A stretch of 64,000 nucleotides of DNA from Apostichopus japonicus (lineage: Eukaryota; Echinodermata; Holothuroidea; Aspidochirotida; Stichopodidae). This document shows positions 1-10,070 of this stretch, piece by piece; position 1 is the first letter of the stretch; every line of letters begins with the position of its first letter. The notes beneath the pieces were generated by a model. It was not told the DNA's origin. It did no database searches and saw only the letters and a list, made by a program, of their open reading frames with translations. The DNA lies in assembly GCF_037975245.1 (NCBI RefSeq), contig NC_092572.1:3323501-3387500 (forward strand). Reading direction: 5' to 3'. The translations under genes were made by a program, and so were the position numbers.

Positions 1-300
1 TACTAGAGTAATCATCTATGTAACTTGATATCTGATACATTGGTAATAATTTTGTATCGGTAACTTAGGACATATAGACCCATTGTTGTACTAGTGTAAT
101 CACCTATGTAACTTGCTATCTCATACATTGGTGATAACATTTTATAAGTAACTTAGGACATCTATACCCATTGTTGTACGAGTGTAATCAGCTATATTAC
201 TTTCCATCTCCACATTGTTTATCAGATATTATGAGTTATTTAGGACATATAGACCCATTGCTATACTAGTGTTTTCCGCTATGTTACTCCAACTCCAGCA
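1..300. repeat. ~89-bp minisatellite array, left part
   Basis: Tandem copies of an AT-rich unit with the core TTAGGACATATAGACCCATTG followed by TGTACTAGTGTAATCAGC and CATACATTGGTGAT. Core positions near 65, 152 and 241 give a period of about 88-89 bp. The same unit resumes at about 975 after an unrelated segment. No coding potential is visible in it. Confidence 0.85.
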
Positions 301-385
301 ATTGGTAGATATTTCTAGCTGATTTTTTTAAGATGAAAAAGCAATATGCTATAGTTGGTTGTACATCAATATTTCTTTTCAACAG

Positions 386-468
386 TGTCTGAAGGATCGA
401 CACAAAGCGAGTCACAAATAATGATTCTGGAACAACTACAGGAGGTCCTGGAGATGCAGAAAATTCTG
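386..468 (+). CDS. Candidate internal exon, unrecognised protein
   Basis: An 83-bp segment is preceded by a pyrimidine-rich acceptor (TTTCTTTTCAACAG) and followed by a GTAGGT donor. In the open frame it encodes an acidic, Q/E/L-rich stretch (SEGSTQSESQ, then EQLQEVLEMQKIL) that looks like a short coiled coil. It ends in phase 0. It lies between the two blocks of the ~89-bp minisatellite. I do not recognise the protein. Splice signals and an open frame are the only evidence, so it could be a chance exon. Confidence 0.35.
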
Positions 469-974
469 GTAGGTATTAAAGCTTTAACAAATAAATTACA
501 CAAACTTGGAGTTGCCATTGAATTGTTATCATACGTTTGTGACATTTTGATTAGAATTATCATTTGAGGATTTTGCCGTCTTTCAGTATAAATAAATTGT
601 CGTAATGCTGTAATATTAAAGTAATTTTCATCAACATTTAAAACATGAGTTCCCTACCTTATTTGCTTGTTGTTGGTGTTTTTAGGGGGAGGCTTGAGGC
701 TGATCATTTAGAGAGCATCTTGCAAAATCCCCCAAAAACAGTAAAATGTGAGTTGTGTTGGGCTTCACCTCTACAGACACAACATTGTGATGATATTGTT
801 TTCAGTTGATATGAAAAGTATTGATTAACACACACCAGAAGCAGTGTTAATGAATTGTGTTGTTAATTATAAGTGTCACAATACAATTGATAGCTTCAAT
901 GTCTTTTTTGTTTGATGATTCTTTATCTTCACCATTAGAAGACAAAAGAGAAGAATATAGAAGAGAACCTCGAA

Positions 975-1600
975 AAGTAAGATTGTATAAGTAACTTAGG
1001 ACATATAGACTCTTTGTTCTACTAGAGTAATCAGCTATGTTGCTTGCTATCTGATACATTGGTAATCAGATTTTATAAGTAATATAGGACATATATATAG
1101 ACTCATTGTTATACTAGTGTAATCAGCTATGCTACTTGCTATCTCATACATTGTTTATCATATTTTATGAGTTACTTGGGACATATAGCCCAATTGGTGT
1201 ACTAGTGTTATCAGCTATTTTACTTGATATCTCATACATTGGTAATCATATTTTATGAGTTACTTGGGACATATAGCCCCATTGGTGTACTAGTGTAATC
1301 AGGTATGTTACTTACCAACTCACACATTGGTGATTAGATTTTATGAGTAATTTAGGAAGTATAAGCCCATCGTTGTACTAGTGTAATCAGCTATGTTACT
1401 TACTATCTTATAATTGGTGATCAGATTTTATGAGTAACTTAGACATATAGACCCATTGTTGTACTAGTGTAATCATCTATGTCATTTGCTCCTTCATTCA
1501 TTGGTAATCGTATTTGATGAGTAACTTAGGACATATAGACCCATTGTTGTACAAGTGTAACGCTATCTCATACATTGGTCATCTTTATTATCAAGCTATC
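975..1600. repeat. ~89-bp minisatellite array, right part
   Basis: About seven further diverged copies of the unit seen at 1-300, with cores near 993, 1082, 1172, 1262, 1349, 1437 and 1523. Two adjacent copies share the variant TTGGGACATATAGCCC, which suggests local duplication. The 300-975 gap between the two blocks holds an unrelated sequence with one candidate exon. Confidence 0.85.
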
Positions 1601-1938
1601 ATGAGCAATTTAAAATAGCTTTTGTGCTATCATGAGTTGTTAGAATGTGTGTTCACACCACTGCTTGTTGAAATTTCAATCTAAAACATCCAAATTAACA
1701 ATTACTGTTATGTCAATGTTATCAGTGTTTCAAATCTATTAATTTCACTAAAAGCTACAATCTGGGTAAATTGAGGTGGTTTTCTACATAAGCATCCTCT
1801 ATCATAACCCTAGAAGTATGTGTATATTAAAGTCTTTGAGAATTTCTTTCTATTACTGGGATGTCATAGACATTTCCAGATGCTCAATTCAACTTCTGAA
1901 GCTAATGTTAGATATGTTATTCCATATATGTTTACCAG

Positions 1939-2020
1939 GTATGAATTTTGCAAAGGAAATGGCAGTAAAAGGACGGAAAACAGATATTTTAAGGAACTAC
2001 TGGAGGAAAAGCAGGGTCAG
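1939..2020 (+). CDS. Candidate internal exon, unrecognised protein
   Basis: An 82-bp segment between TATGTTTACCAG and the donor CAG|GTGGGT. The open frame (one base, then 27 codons) encodes a basic/acidic mixed peptide beginning YEFCKGNGSKRTENRYF and ending LLEEKQGQ. It ends in phase 0, the phase at which the candidate exon at 2669 begins, so the two could be consecutive. I do not recognise the family. It is not in phase with the exon at 386, so any transcript joining them would need another exon. Confidence 0.35.
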
Positions 2021-2668
2021 GTGGGTACAGAAGATTTAACATAACTCTATGAATACTTTAAATGAGCATGCTATGAAATCATGATCAGTGTCATCATTCT
2101 CTATTGAGATTTATTTTGCTTGCTGTACATTATACATCATGAAATCTGAGGATTTTGATGTTGTTTCTAAGTGGATAGAATAAACTAATTTTATATATGT
2201 AAGTAAACCAGAAGGTTTTCTTCAAATGTTTTTGCTTTGTTGTGGCTTGAGAACAGAACTGAAGGAGCAGCATTAACAAACACAACAATAATAATTTAAT
2301 GTAAATCCTTAATAAATAAAGACAAGTATGAATCATTGCTTTCTATCTCAGTCTAGATTGTAACAAAACGGTCTGTGATTGTGTGTCAGGTGTAACATTA
2401 CAGATACATATTAAAGAAATAAGCATCTTCATAAGCAAGATGTAGATCCGAGAAGTCTACAATAACTTGTCCTATAAGATCAGCTATGAAAGGCAGATAA
2501 TGCAATGTAACCACTTAACCATTTCAGTAAATAACGCCTAATCCATTACATAGCAAGCATCATTAGCAAAGGTTTTCTGATGTAAATTCTACATAGGTTT
2601 GGTTTTTGTGAATAAACAACTAAAAAATACATGTTATGTACATTTGTTTTCAAGTTTTTCCCCTCCAG

Positions 2669-2736
2669 AAATTAAGTGATTGGAATCATGCCTCTTGTGA
2701 GCATCAGTCTAAGGAGGGCCTCAGGAAATTCTTGAG
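2669..2736 (+). CDS. Candidate internal exon, unrecognised protein
   Basis: A 68-bp segment with a strong acceptor (CAAGTTTTTCCCCTCCAG) and donor GAG|GTACAT. It begins in phase 0 and encodes KLSDWNHASCEHQSK followed by EGLRKFL. Its phase matches the end of the exon at 1939-2020. A possible last exon at 2999-3060 after AACAACAG would continue in phase as SSRESLEIMIL and reach a TAA, but that acceptor lacks a pyrimidine tract. Function unknown. Confidence 0.4.
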
Positions 2737-2998
2737 GTACATCTTTCCTAATAGAATCACAACAATAATTGTTTTTATCACATACTTTATTGCAGATTTG
2801 GTATAATCTACTTATATATATGTTCTTTTTTTTAAATAATCGGAATCTGAATTGGTCGGGTTATGAATAAAATAATCGGTAATCGGAATATTCTGTTAAA
2901 GCATTATCGTTTGAACACTAGTATGAAGGTGTATAACATGGAGTACAAGAAGCATATTGATTTTGGTGGAGGTCAAAGGTCATATGGGAACAACAGGT

Positions 2999-3060
2999 CA
3001 AGTCGTGAAAGCCTTGAAATCATGATATTGCAAGAAGAGAACTTTGAACAGATATCTTAA
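2999..3060 (+). CDS. Possible terminal exon of the same unknown gene
   Basis: After AACAACAG at 2991-2998 the frame set by the preceding candidate exon stays open for 20 codons (ending QEENFEQIS) to a TAA at 3058. The match in phase is the main support. The acceptor is weak because the upstream sequence is purine-rich, so this may be chance. Confidence 0.2.
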
Positions 3061-3411
3061 GAAATATCGCATACAGTATTTGGTATGTAATTGTACCACA
3101 TTGAGAACAAGCCCAGTTGTTGGCGGATGGCAATTGCCGTTTGATTTAGTTTTTACTTGGTATGTTGATGTTACTACCACAACAACTACAAAATGATTCA
3201 ATGTCTTATATTGGAAGTTAGTTACCCTGTGAAGAGTGAATTGTCTTTCGTTCCCTTCATGCATATTAATGAATGGGTGAGGCTTAATATAAAATTTGGT
3301 TCGTACTGGTAAGGGGATTCTGGTTCATAAGCACATGTTCATGACATCCCAATATTTGTCATGAAGCAAAGGAACCTGTGCAGTCAGGTCGGCTCTGTTT
3401 CTGCGTGTGTG

Positions 3412-3780
3412 TTTAATAGTCCAGTCATTTTAACGTTTCACTTAAAACAAATTGCAACAGATTTTTTCCACCATAATGCCTTCTTTGAGGTTCCCAGAAC
3501 ACCATACTAAAAGTCCCAAAATATCCAAATAGGGGAAAGATGTCTAATTTGCATAAATCCAAGATGGCCGCCAAAATTCAATATTTTGACATATTGTGAC
3601 TTCTAGATGGCCTATTTGAATGCTTTAAAGTTCCAGAGTGGGGTATTTGTCCATAGGATTTCATTTGCAAAAGGTTGCAATTTGATTATATGAGTGGTTC
3701 ATTTGCATAGTAATTAGCATATTTTCAAAATGGCCGCAGAATACCTATATTGACCATATTATTTGCTGCTTTTTATACAA
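3412..3780. repeat. Left terminal inverted repeat of the nuclease-like element
   Basis: This aligns in reverse complement with 9690-10070 over roughly 350 bp, with small indels. Near-identical stretches include ACACCATACTAAAAGTCCC, ATTTGCATAAATCCAAGATG and CATATTTTCAAAATGGCCGC. Identity falls towards the inner end, which suggests an old insertion or a degenerating TIR. Confidence 0.85.
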
Positions 3781-4415
3781 ATATTTTGAAATTCACTTTC
3801 CAGTAATAAAGTATCGTGTGTCCTAGTAGGTACAAGATATATCTAGCATGCTCAGAATGTACAGTTATTGGTATTAAAGGGATATTCAGTGATTCTATTA
3901 TCCTATTTATGATATCAAACATCCATATACACAGGATATACCTATTTCCAAAATTCAAATTTCGTGTTTCGAAGTTCGTATGGTGTATTGCAATGGCTCT
4001 GTAAGTTACTGTGTATTTAGTTTATAGTCCGAACAATTCATTCCGGCAACAATGACAGATCTCTCTTGTCATAAACAGACTGTTTTTGAAATATTATTCA
4101 TGTGTGAGTATGAGAGATCTCTTCAAATATGCAAAAGTGGAATACGAAAAGTGGACAGTGTGTCAGATATCACTGAATATCCTTTCAATTATGTGATCTG
4201 TCAAATAATCATAGTTCAAGAAAATCACTTTACTTCAGCAAGACATGACACCCATAGAGTCTGGAGGGGCATCATGGTATGAGGAGACCACTTGAAATTG
4301 AGTATAATCATCTGGTTCAAGCCCTGGCCCCGGTACTACGCAGTGGTTTTTAGATTGTCCTTTGGTATTACCGTAGGTCTTTTGTTCATTACATCTCTAG
4401 CTCAGATAGGGCAAA
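3781..4415. other. 3' non-coding part of the element
   Basis: There is no convincing gene. The segment lies downstream of the minus-strand stop at 4416. Near 4312-4350 a short stretch (GGTTCAAGCCCTGGCC, then TACGCAGTGG) resembles the B-box part of the SINE found near 35124, so a SINE fragment may be inserted here. Confidence 0.5.
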
Positions 4416-6044
4416 TCAATTGTCACTGAAGTCTGGTGGCTCGGAATTCCTGCAGCTTATTCCTCTGCATTCGGTGCAAACATCACTGCAGAAGAGACCA
4501 TGGTGACGACATGTACACCTATTCGTGTTGCACTGAGTCTTGCAGCCACAACAGATGAAATTCAGTAGTTCAGATGGTGCTGGAGATTTATCAGTCTGCT
4601 TAGGTAGATATTTACCATCTACGACATGCCAACCCCATTCCTCTGGTTTCATATTTCTGTTTGTCCCTTTCCACTGCATTATCTGGAAATACACCCGAAG
4701 GCTGTGATAAACGGCAGCTGCAGAAGTTGGAGGCAATGTTTGTGGTTGCACATGAGATGTGCCCTTGGAGATTTTCTCGCAAAACTTTCTGTAGCGAAGA
4801 GCGTCTAGTCGTTCTTCATCACCACCACCATAGAGGGACACAAGCGCCTTTTCCCCTGCTTTCACCAGATCATCTTTTGCTGCCTCCGTACAGTTGAATA
4901 CCTCGGCTTGTTTGCGAAATTTCGCTTTCTTTATCTCTTTAACGGCCAAGCCTTTCCCCAATCCAAATGGACGAGACGTCACATCGCAGCCGAGGAAGGC
5001 GTGAATGAAGAGAATATTATCACATATGTGAGGGCCTAGTGACTCCTTTGCTTGCTTTATGCACCATGATTTGGTTTGTTGTGCTGATTTCTTTGGCTCA
5101 GATCTCAGGAACAGCTCGTGTGCATTCATTTCAGCATGATGAAGTAGAAGGACCAGCAAATCTGTGTCGTCTCCTATCACAACAGTATCCCTGCTTCTGG
5201 CGGATGCAATAGCTGTCTGGACAATAAGGACATCAGCATCATCCTTCGTATGGTCTACGCTGCAGCCTGCTCTTTCTAGTTTGTCACTTACAAAGCATAT
5301 GAAGCGCTGTTTATTGACTTTGTTGTTCAGAAATTCCTCCTTCTTGGATTGGAGAACCATTCCACCCGTGAAGTGCACTGTAACGCCTGCACAATCTGCT
5401 GTTCTCCTCAGGTGGGTGGCATCTTTTATCGTGGGATCATCGCTATATCCATCAAACACAATGGCAGCAGGACCATATTTCTGTGTCACATACCTAACAT
5501 ACAGCTGGCTCACATTCTCAAAAGTAGATCCCCGGGGCCATGGCATTCTATGGAGCAATGCGCCGCCATCTAGAACATACTGGCAATCTCCACTGGGTTT
5601 GCGTTGCTCGTTTGGCATAGCTCTCCAAAGGGTATCAGCAAGGACTGCCTTCTTTGGCTGCAGAGGGAGACAAGATGATTCAAACAATGCAGGGGGATAA
5701 TTACAGAGTTCATACTGGAACAGCGCTGGCACATCTTGGTAGCGGTCTCGAACAGTAGTAAGTCGCTGAAATAACAGCTGGGGATCAACCGTAACAGATT
5801 TACCTGAGACCTTTACAGCTGACCGTGATGCTAGTGTGACCGCTTGGTCAGCTTTTCGGAATTTGAAAGCTTCAACAGATTTGCCTACCATTGAGGAGAG
5901 AATCTTTTCTCCAACTTCTCTTGATCTCTCAACGTTGACTCCTTCCTGTGCTGTCATGCCATTAGCTATGTTAACCAGTGACTCTTTCTCAGCAAAAGGA
6001 CTCCTCTCTGTCAGGTAGGTGATAAGCTGAAGTGTGTCACTCAC
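4416..6044 (-). pseudogene. C-terminal segment: PIN/XPG-like nuclease plus CXC domain
   Basis: A 542-codon frame. The nuclease fold is suggested by an ordered series of acidic motifs: VLDGGALLH (157-165), AIVFDGY (194-200) followed by basic residues, DDADVLIVQ (268-276), GDDTDLLVLLL (291-301) and FLGCDVTS (350-357). These match the layout of the FEN1/XPG family, whose acidic residues bind the catalytic metals, and none of the key Asp positions is missing. The end (498-531) is a cysteine-rich CXC/tesmin-type segment (CCGCKTQC, CTCRHHGLFC) of the kind that binds DNA. The frame is open upstream of the reported start through QHKDTSAARQARD, so it is a continuation of the segment at 6088-8094 after a frameshift, not a separate gene. 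Its role in the element, as transposase or accessory nuclease, is inferred. Confidence 0.75.
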
Positions 6045-6087
6045 ATCTCTGGCTTGTCTAGCTGCTGAAGTATCCTTGTGCTGGTCA

Positions 6088-8094
6088 CTAGTTTAATACG
6101 ACACTCAACTTTTGCATGGCTTCATTAGTGCTTGCACATGCTGGCATTGACAGAACCCACACCAGGCGTTGATTTTCAGTCATTCCTTTTCCTCTTGTGA
6201 GCCCACCATCAGTCTTAACACTTCTCATCAGTACTTGTTCGATAATTAAATCAGATGATAAACCTGCCCAAAACCTGTCACTCCTCCTCACCACATGATA
6301 GCCTTCCTGAAATTTTCGGTAGACATCTGGATGGGTTTCTGGTAGATTGAGCATTGTTTGCAAGTACACATATGCACATTTGGCATAAAGAGCATGTCCA
6401 GAGGCTGCAAAGTATGGCAACATGTCGTGAACTGTTTGGAGATGTAATCCCCAATTTCCAGTTCGTTCAGCCTTGAGAAATCGTTGAAGGATGTTTACCA
6501 TATCCATGTATTGGAACCAAAGTATGGCTGTCCTGGATGTCATTGTTTGCCTGAGATCTTCAAGTTTACATCTGATTCTCTTCAACACATCTGCTTTACA
6601 CGCTTCCTCTGCTGACAATGCAAAAGACATCACCTCATCATAGAGTTTTTTTGCTTCTGTCAAGTCGGTGGTGTCATGGATGGTGTCAATATCAATCCCT
6701 TGCTGTGTAAACACTAACCTGTCATCAGCATTTGGACCAACACTATCTCTTATTCTATCAAATGCGAGACCTGCCTTCTCCGTGCATTCACCATATATTT
6801 CTCTTTCCTCTTGAGCATTGTGAAAGACCCCTTGATGTTCTACATCTACGGCAGTGGTCGGCATTGAGACACTTTCTTCCAACCTGTCAAGATGAACATC
6901 CAGATCCACTGTTGGCACATTACCACTGACTACTGTCCTCTCGGAATTAACATCTACCTGGATGATTGGTATATGGACACTTTGTGCTATTCTGTCAATG
7001 TCTATATCCAGGGTATCACCACTCGCAGGGTCAACATCTCCTTCCGTGGTGGTTGGCATCTGGATACAGTGTACCATCCTTTCAGCTTCATCTACCTCTA
7101 CGGCTCTCATGTGGACATTCTCTATCATCCTGTCAAGATTAACATCTCTGTCTACAGCTGTCGGCACCCGGAAACTGTTTGCCATCCTTTCAACTTCAAC
7201 ACCTGCATCCATGGATGCTGGTACTTGGATATTGTCTGTCATACCTGCATGTTCAACATTTTCTTCTGTAGTTGGTGTTGTGACATTGTAGGCTTTTGCT
7301 GCAAGAATAGTGTTCAATGCTGCATCAACTAACATGTGACCACGGACTGCTCTGGATACAGCTTTGCCAGTCAGCATATGGCGGACAGCATTGCCTGCAT
7401 ACACAACTTCTAGGAGCTCTTGCAGTCCTGAGTCTGCCATCAAGTGCCCAATACTCCCTAGGAAACTCATTTCCATGTGGAACCCACCGAGTCTGAGAAC
7501 CACACGCTTGAGATCACTGCCAACTGGTTGAGACTGGATAATTGTCATGGCTTTCCAGTAAAGGGGTTGGTCAAAAGTGAGGATGGGAGTGACGTTCTGT
7601 TGCTTTGCTTGGGATGATACAAACTTCATCGTAGAATAAATGCAGGATGGATCACTTTGATCAAGATCAATCATTGGGAGAAATGTGACGGATGATTGTC
7701 CAGGGTATTGGCCATGATGAAGCATTTGCATCATACCTGACCATGCTGGTCTAGGGATGTGAAGCAGCAAAGATGTCTTCCACAGAATATCCAGTTGTGA
7801 TGTTGGATCTTCTATTGATACGTGAGTAATTGGCAGATATGTTAAAGGTGTGGTTTCCAGGGATGGGTAAACATCTACTTGAGGATCCATGGACTTAACA
7901 TCACTCTCAATGAGTTTAGCTGCAGTTCTGATTATTCTCAGCTTCTCATCTTCAGTATTCTCACGTTGTTGCTCTTTGTGGAATTCATGGAGGATTGACA
8001 TTGCTGTTTGGCGCAATGTAATTACGCATGCTTTCTTGGTTAGTGTAGTCATCATAAGTCTCTGACCAAAATGCTGCTGCAATCTGGTTTTCAT
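6088..8094 (-). pseudogene. Central segment of the nuclease-like element protein
   Basis: A 668-codon frame. Residues 138-265 hold well-conserved family blocks (MIDLDQSD, TPILTFDQPLYWKA, VLRLGGFHMEMSFLG, RGHMLVDAAL) that I recognise from multicopy invertebrate proteins with no assigned function. Residues ~283-420 are about seven degenerate ~19-residue repeats of the pattern (V/L)(D/E)RM..SV.(V/M)PT...VDV. Downstream is an alpha-helical region. The frame really begins upstream of the first Met (EYTPYSAPYMKTRL is in frame), overlapping the end of the 8091-8846 segment. At the other end it stops at TAG just where the next segment's frame picks up. I infer one ancestral ORF of about 1,460 codons broken twice. 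Confidence 0.7.
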
Positions 8095-8846
8095 ATAAGG
8101 AGCACTGTATGGTGTATATTCTGAATTTTTGAGATTTTGAGATTTTCACTCATCAGAAGAACAAGGTCATTGATAGTAATAAGTTCATCATCGTTTTCTT
8201 CCAAATAGTGTACCACTTTCATAAATGCTTCTGTTCTGTGCTTTGAATCTGGCCTTCCAACTTTGGTCTGTTTGGGTGTATGCTCAGTTGCATCTGTACA
8301 TTTTACTGGTACTCTTTTCCCTGTTCTGAAGTTGCTACTACACTGCTGATGGTACACTGCATCTGCAGCATGCAGGTCATTAATGGATGCTAGTCGGCCC
8401 AGGATTGCTTCAGCCCACTCGTCTTTCCTGGAATTGCATATTTGCACCACACTTTCTTGGAAATCCTTTGTTCTCACTGGATATACTTCAAAGCCTCTTT
8501 TTTTCCCTTCATCACACTTGGCCAATTGTCCGCAAAGTAAACAGTGATTGGTGAAGTCAAATGCTTGATGTGAACGAAGATCATGGCATTTTTCAACTGG
8601 CAACTGTTGAGACCCTATGTCACGTGCGATGGTTGATGGCCTGCAATATTCACGCCGACAGTCTACATGGACCTTATCTCCAGGAACAGTTTTTAAATCT
8701 CTTCCACGCTGGAGACTTGCTCGATTCACCCCATCGCTGCCTTTTGCTGTTAGGACAACACTCTTCGTTCCATCTGAGATGGTTTCATCACACAGACAAC
8801 ATTTATCCATGTTTACCGTTGTACGTAATTGTCTTGAACCCCACAA
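8091..8846 (-). pseudogene. N-terminal zinc-finger-like segment of the element protein
   Basis: A 251-codon frame. The Met at codon 13 (ATG at 8808-8810, context AACATGG) gives MDKCCLCDE and is the more likely start. Two Cys/His clusters are visible: CCLC with HVDCRREYC, and HCLLCGQ with YHQQCSSNF. They suggest two zinc-binding modules, plausibly for DNA binding. The family sequence NDLHAADAVYHQQC is present. The last ~12 codons are out of frame with the family. A one-base change in the A5 run near 8122-8126 would restore the join to the central segment. This could be true decay, an assembly error in a homopolymer, or a -1 shift site. Confidence 0.65.
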
Positions 8847-9689
8847 CCATTGATTTTATGATCTCCTGGCGTAAAAAACAGAAGAGAAACTTCCCATTGT
8901 TACTGTGTAAATCCCTATGGCCAAAGGAACAGCTTGGGCTAACTCTAACCTATGCTAACAATGCAGTAGCCTAACGAGTATAGTCTTCATTTTCAACCCC
9001 ACCAACTGAGAGTCCTGGAGAAGTCTGTAATTCAGTTTCATTGGACTTTAGTTACAGTAGTAGTTCTATAAATGATTCTTCTTACCAACTTTGATGGAAA
9101 ATACATGTAAAGTGTCACAAAGGTACCTCTTGAGAGGCAAATCTTGGGCTTCGAAGAACCGAACCTCCGCACTGGTCTTGTCAGAGGTTCCAGGGGATCT
9201 CCCTGAAAAACGGTGGCGCTAGGCACCTATTGCTAGTGCTAGATCGCTGTAGAATTTGTCGCTGATCTCAGCGCTGTTTAGAGCGAAAAAAATCGGTTGT
9301 TGCGTTGTGGAGCTATGATTTGATGCCGCCGGGTCCATTTTCGACCAAAATTGGGTCAAATATGTTTTTTTTTCCTGGCACCTTCGACCTAATTCCCTAA
9401 TTCAATAGTGCTGCGACTTAAAATGAAACAAAATACACTATGACCATACGAAACACAATGCTGTACCATTACATAACTATATATTTTTTCTATTCAGCTG
9501 TTCCGTATGCAATATCTAAGTGTCACAATTTATAGCAAATATAAAATATAAAACAGATTAATAATAAGGTGTGATTATGCCCCCTTCTAAATAATCCCCG
9601 TGTAATTTTGTGCACTTTTATTCCTTGACAAATATGTGAAATCAGAACACTTGCCTGCTGCACTTTAGTTAAACTTACTAAAGACAGAC
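8847..9689. other. 5' non-coding and promoter side of the element
   Basis: This lies upstream of the minus-strand start and inside the right TIR. No other gene is visible. A G+C-richer stretch at about 9130-9360 may hold the promoter and 5' leader. I see no confident TATA box or initiator. Confidence 0.4.
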
Positions 9690-10070
9690 AGAGTAATCTA
9701 CATAAGTATTGTGTGCATAAAACAATACAAATTGCAAATTTGGCGGCCATTTTGAAAATATGCTGATGAGCAACACATGTTATCATTTGTAAACATATTC
9801 CAAATTAAACATTGTACTCAAAAATCTCACTTTGGCACTTTAAATCATTCAAATAAACCATCTAGAGGCCGAAATATGTCAAAATATTGAATTTCGGCGG
9901 CCATCTTGGATTTATGCAAATTAGACGTCTTTCCCCTATTTGGATTTTTGGGGACTTTTAGTATGGTGTTCTGGGGACCTCAAAGAAATGCATTGTGGTG
10001 GAAAAAATTCTGTTGCAATTTGTTTCAAGTTTGGCCTGATTTGAGGCTAAAATGACTGGGCTATAAGGGT
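9690..10070. repeat. Right terminal inverted repeat of the nuclease-like element
   Basis: Inverted partner of 3412-3780. It carries CGGCGGCCATCTTGGATTT and TAAAATGACTGGGCTATAA near the outer end. The outermost bases differ slightly from the left end, so the exact terminus is uncertain within about 10 bp. Confidence 0.85.

Larger units (their letters stand above)
3412..10070 (-). mobile_element. 6.66-kb long-TIR element with nuclease-like gene
   Basis: Two ~350-bp inverted copies at 3412-3780 and 9690-10070 bound a block whose only long frames are three minus-strand segments (4416-8846) that read as one ancestral protein. Shared landmarks in the termini include CCAGTCATTTTA at the outer ends, the segment AATAGGGGAAAGA and TCCAAGATGGCCGCC. 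The coding content (zinc-finger-like N-terminus, PIN/XPG-like nuclease, CXC domain) resembles a protein family I know as multicopy in marine invertebrate genomes. XPG-type nucleases are reported for Academ-group DNA transposons, so that superfamily is my best guess but is unverified. I could not identify a clear target-site duplication. Confidence 0.75.

Noticed and set aside
5164-5700. 178-codon plus-strand frame
   Set aside because: Antisense shadow of the nuclease-like coding segment, which has recognisable motifs on the other strand.
6892-7332. 146- and 109-codon plus-strand frames
   Set aside because: Antisense shadows of the repeat-containing central segment of the element protein.
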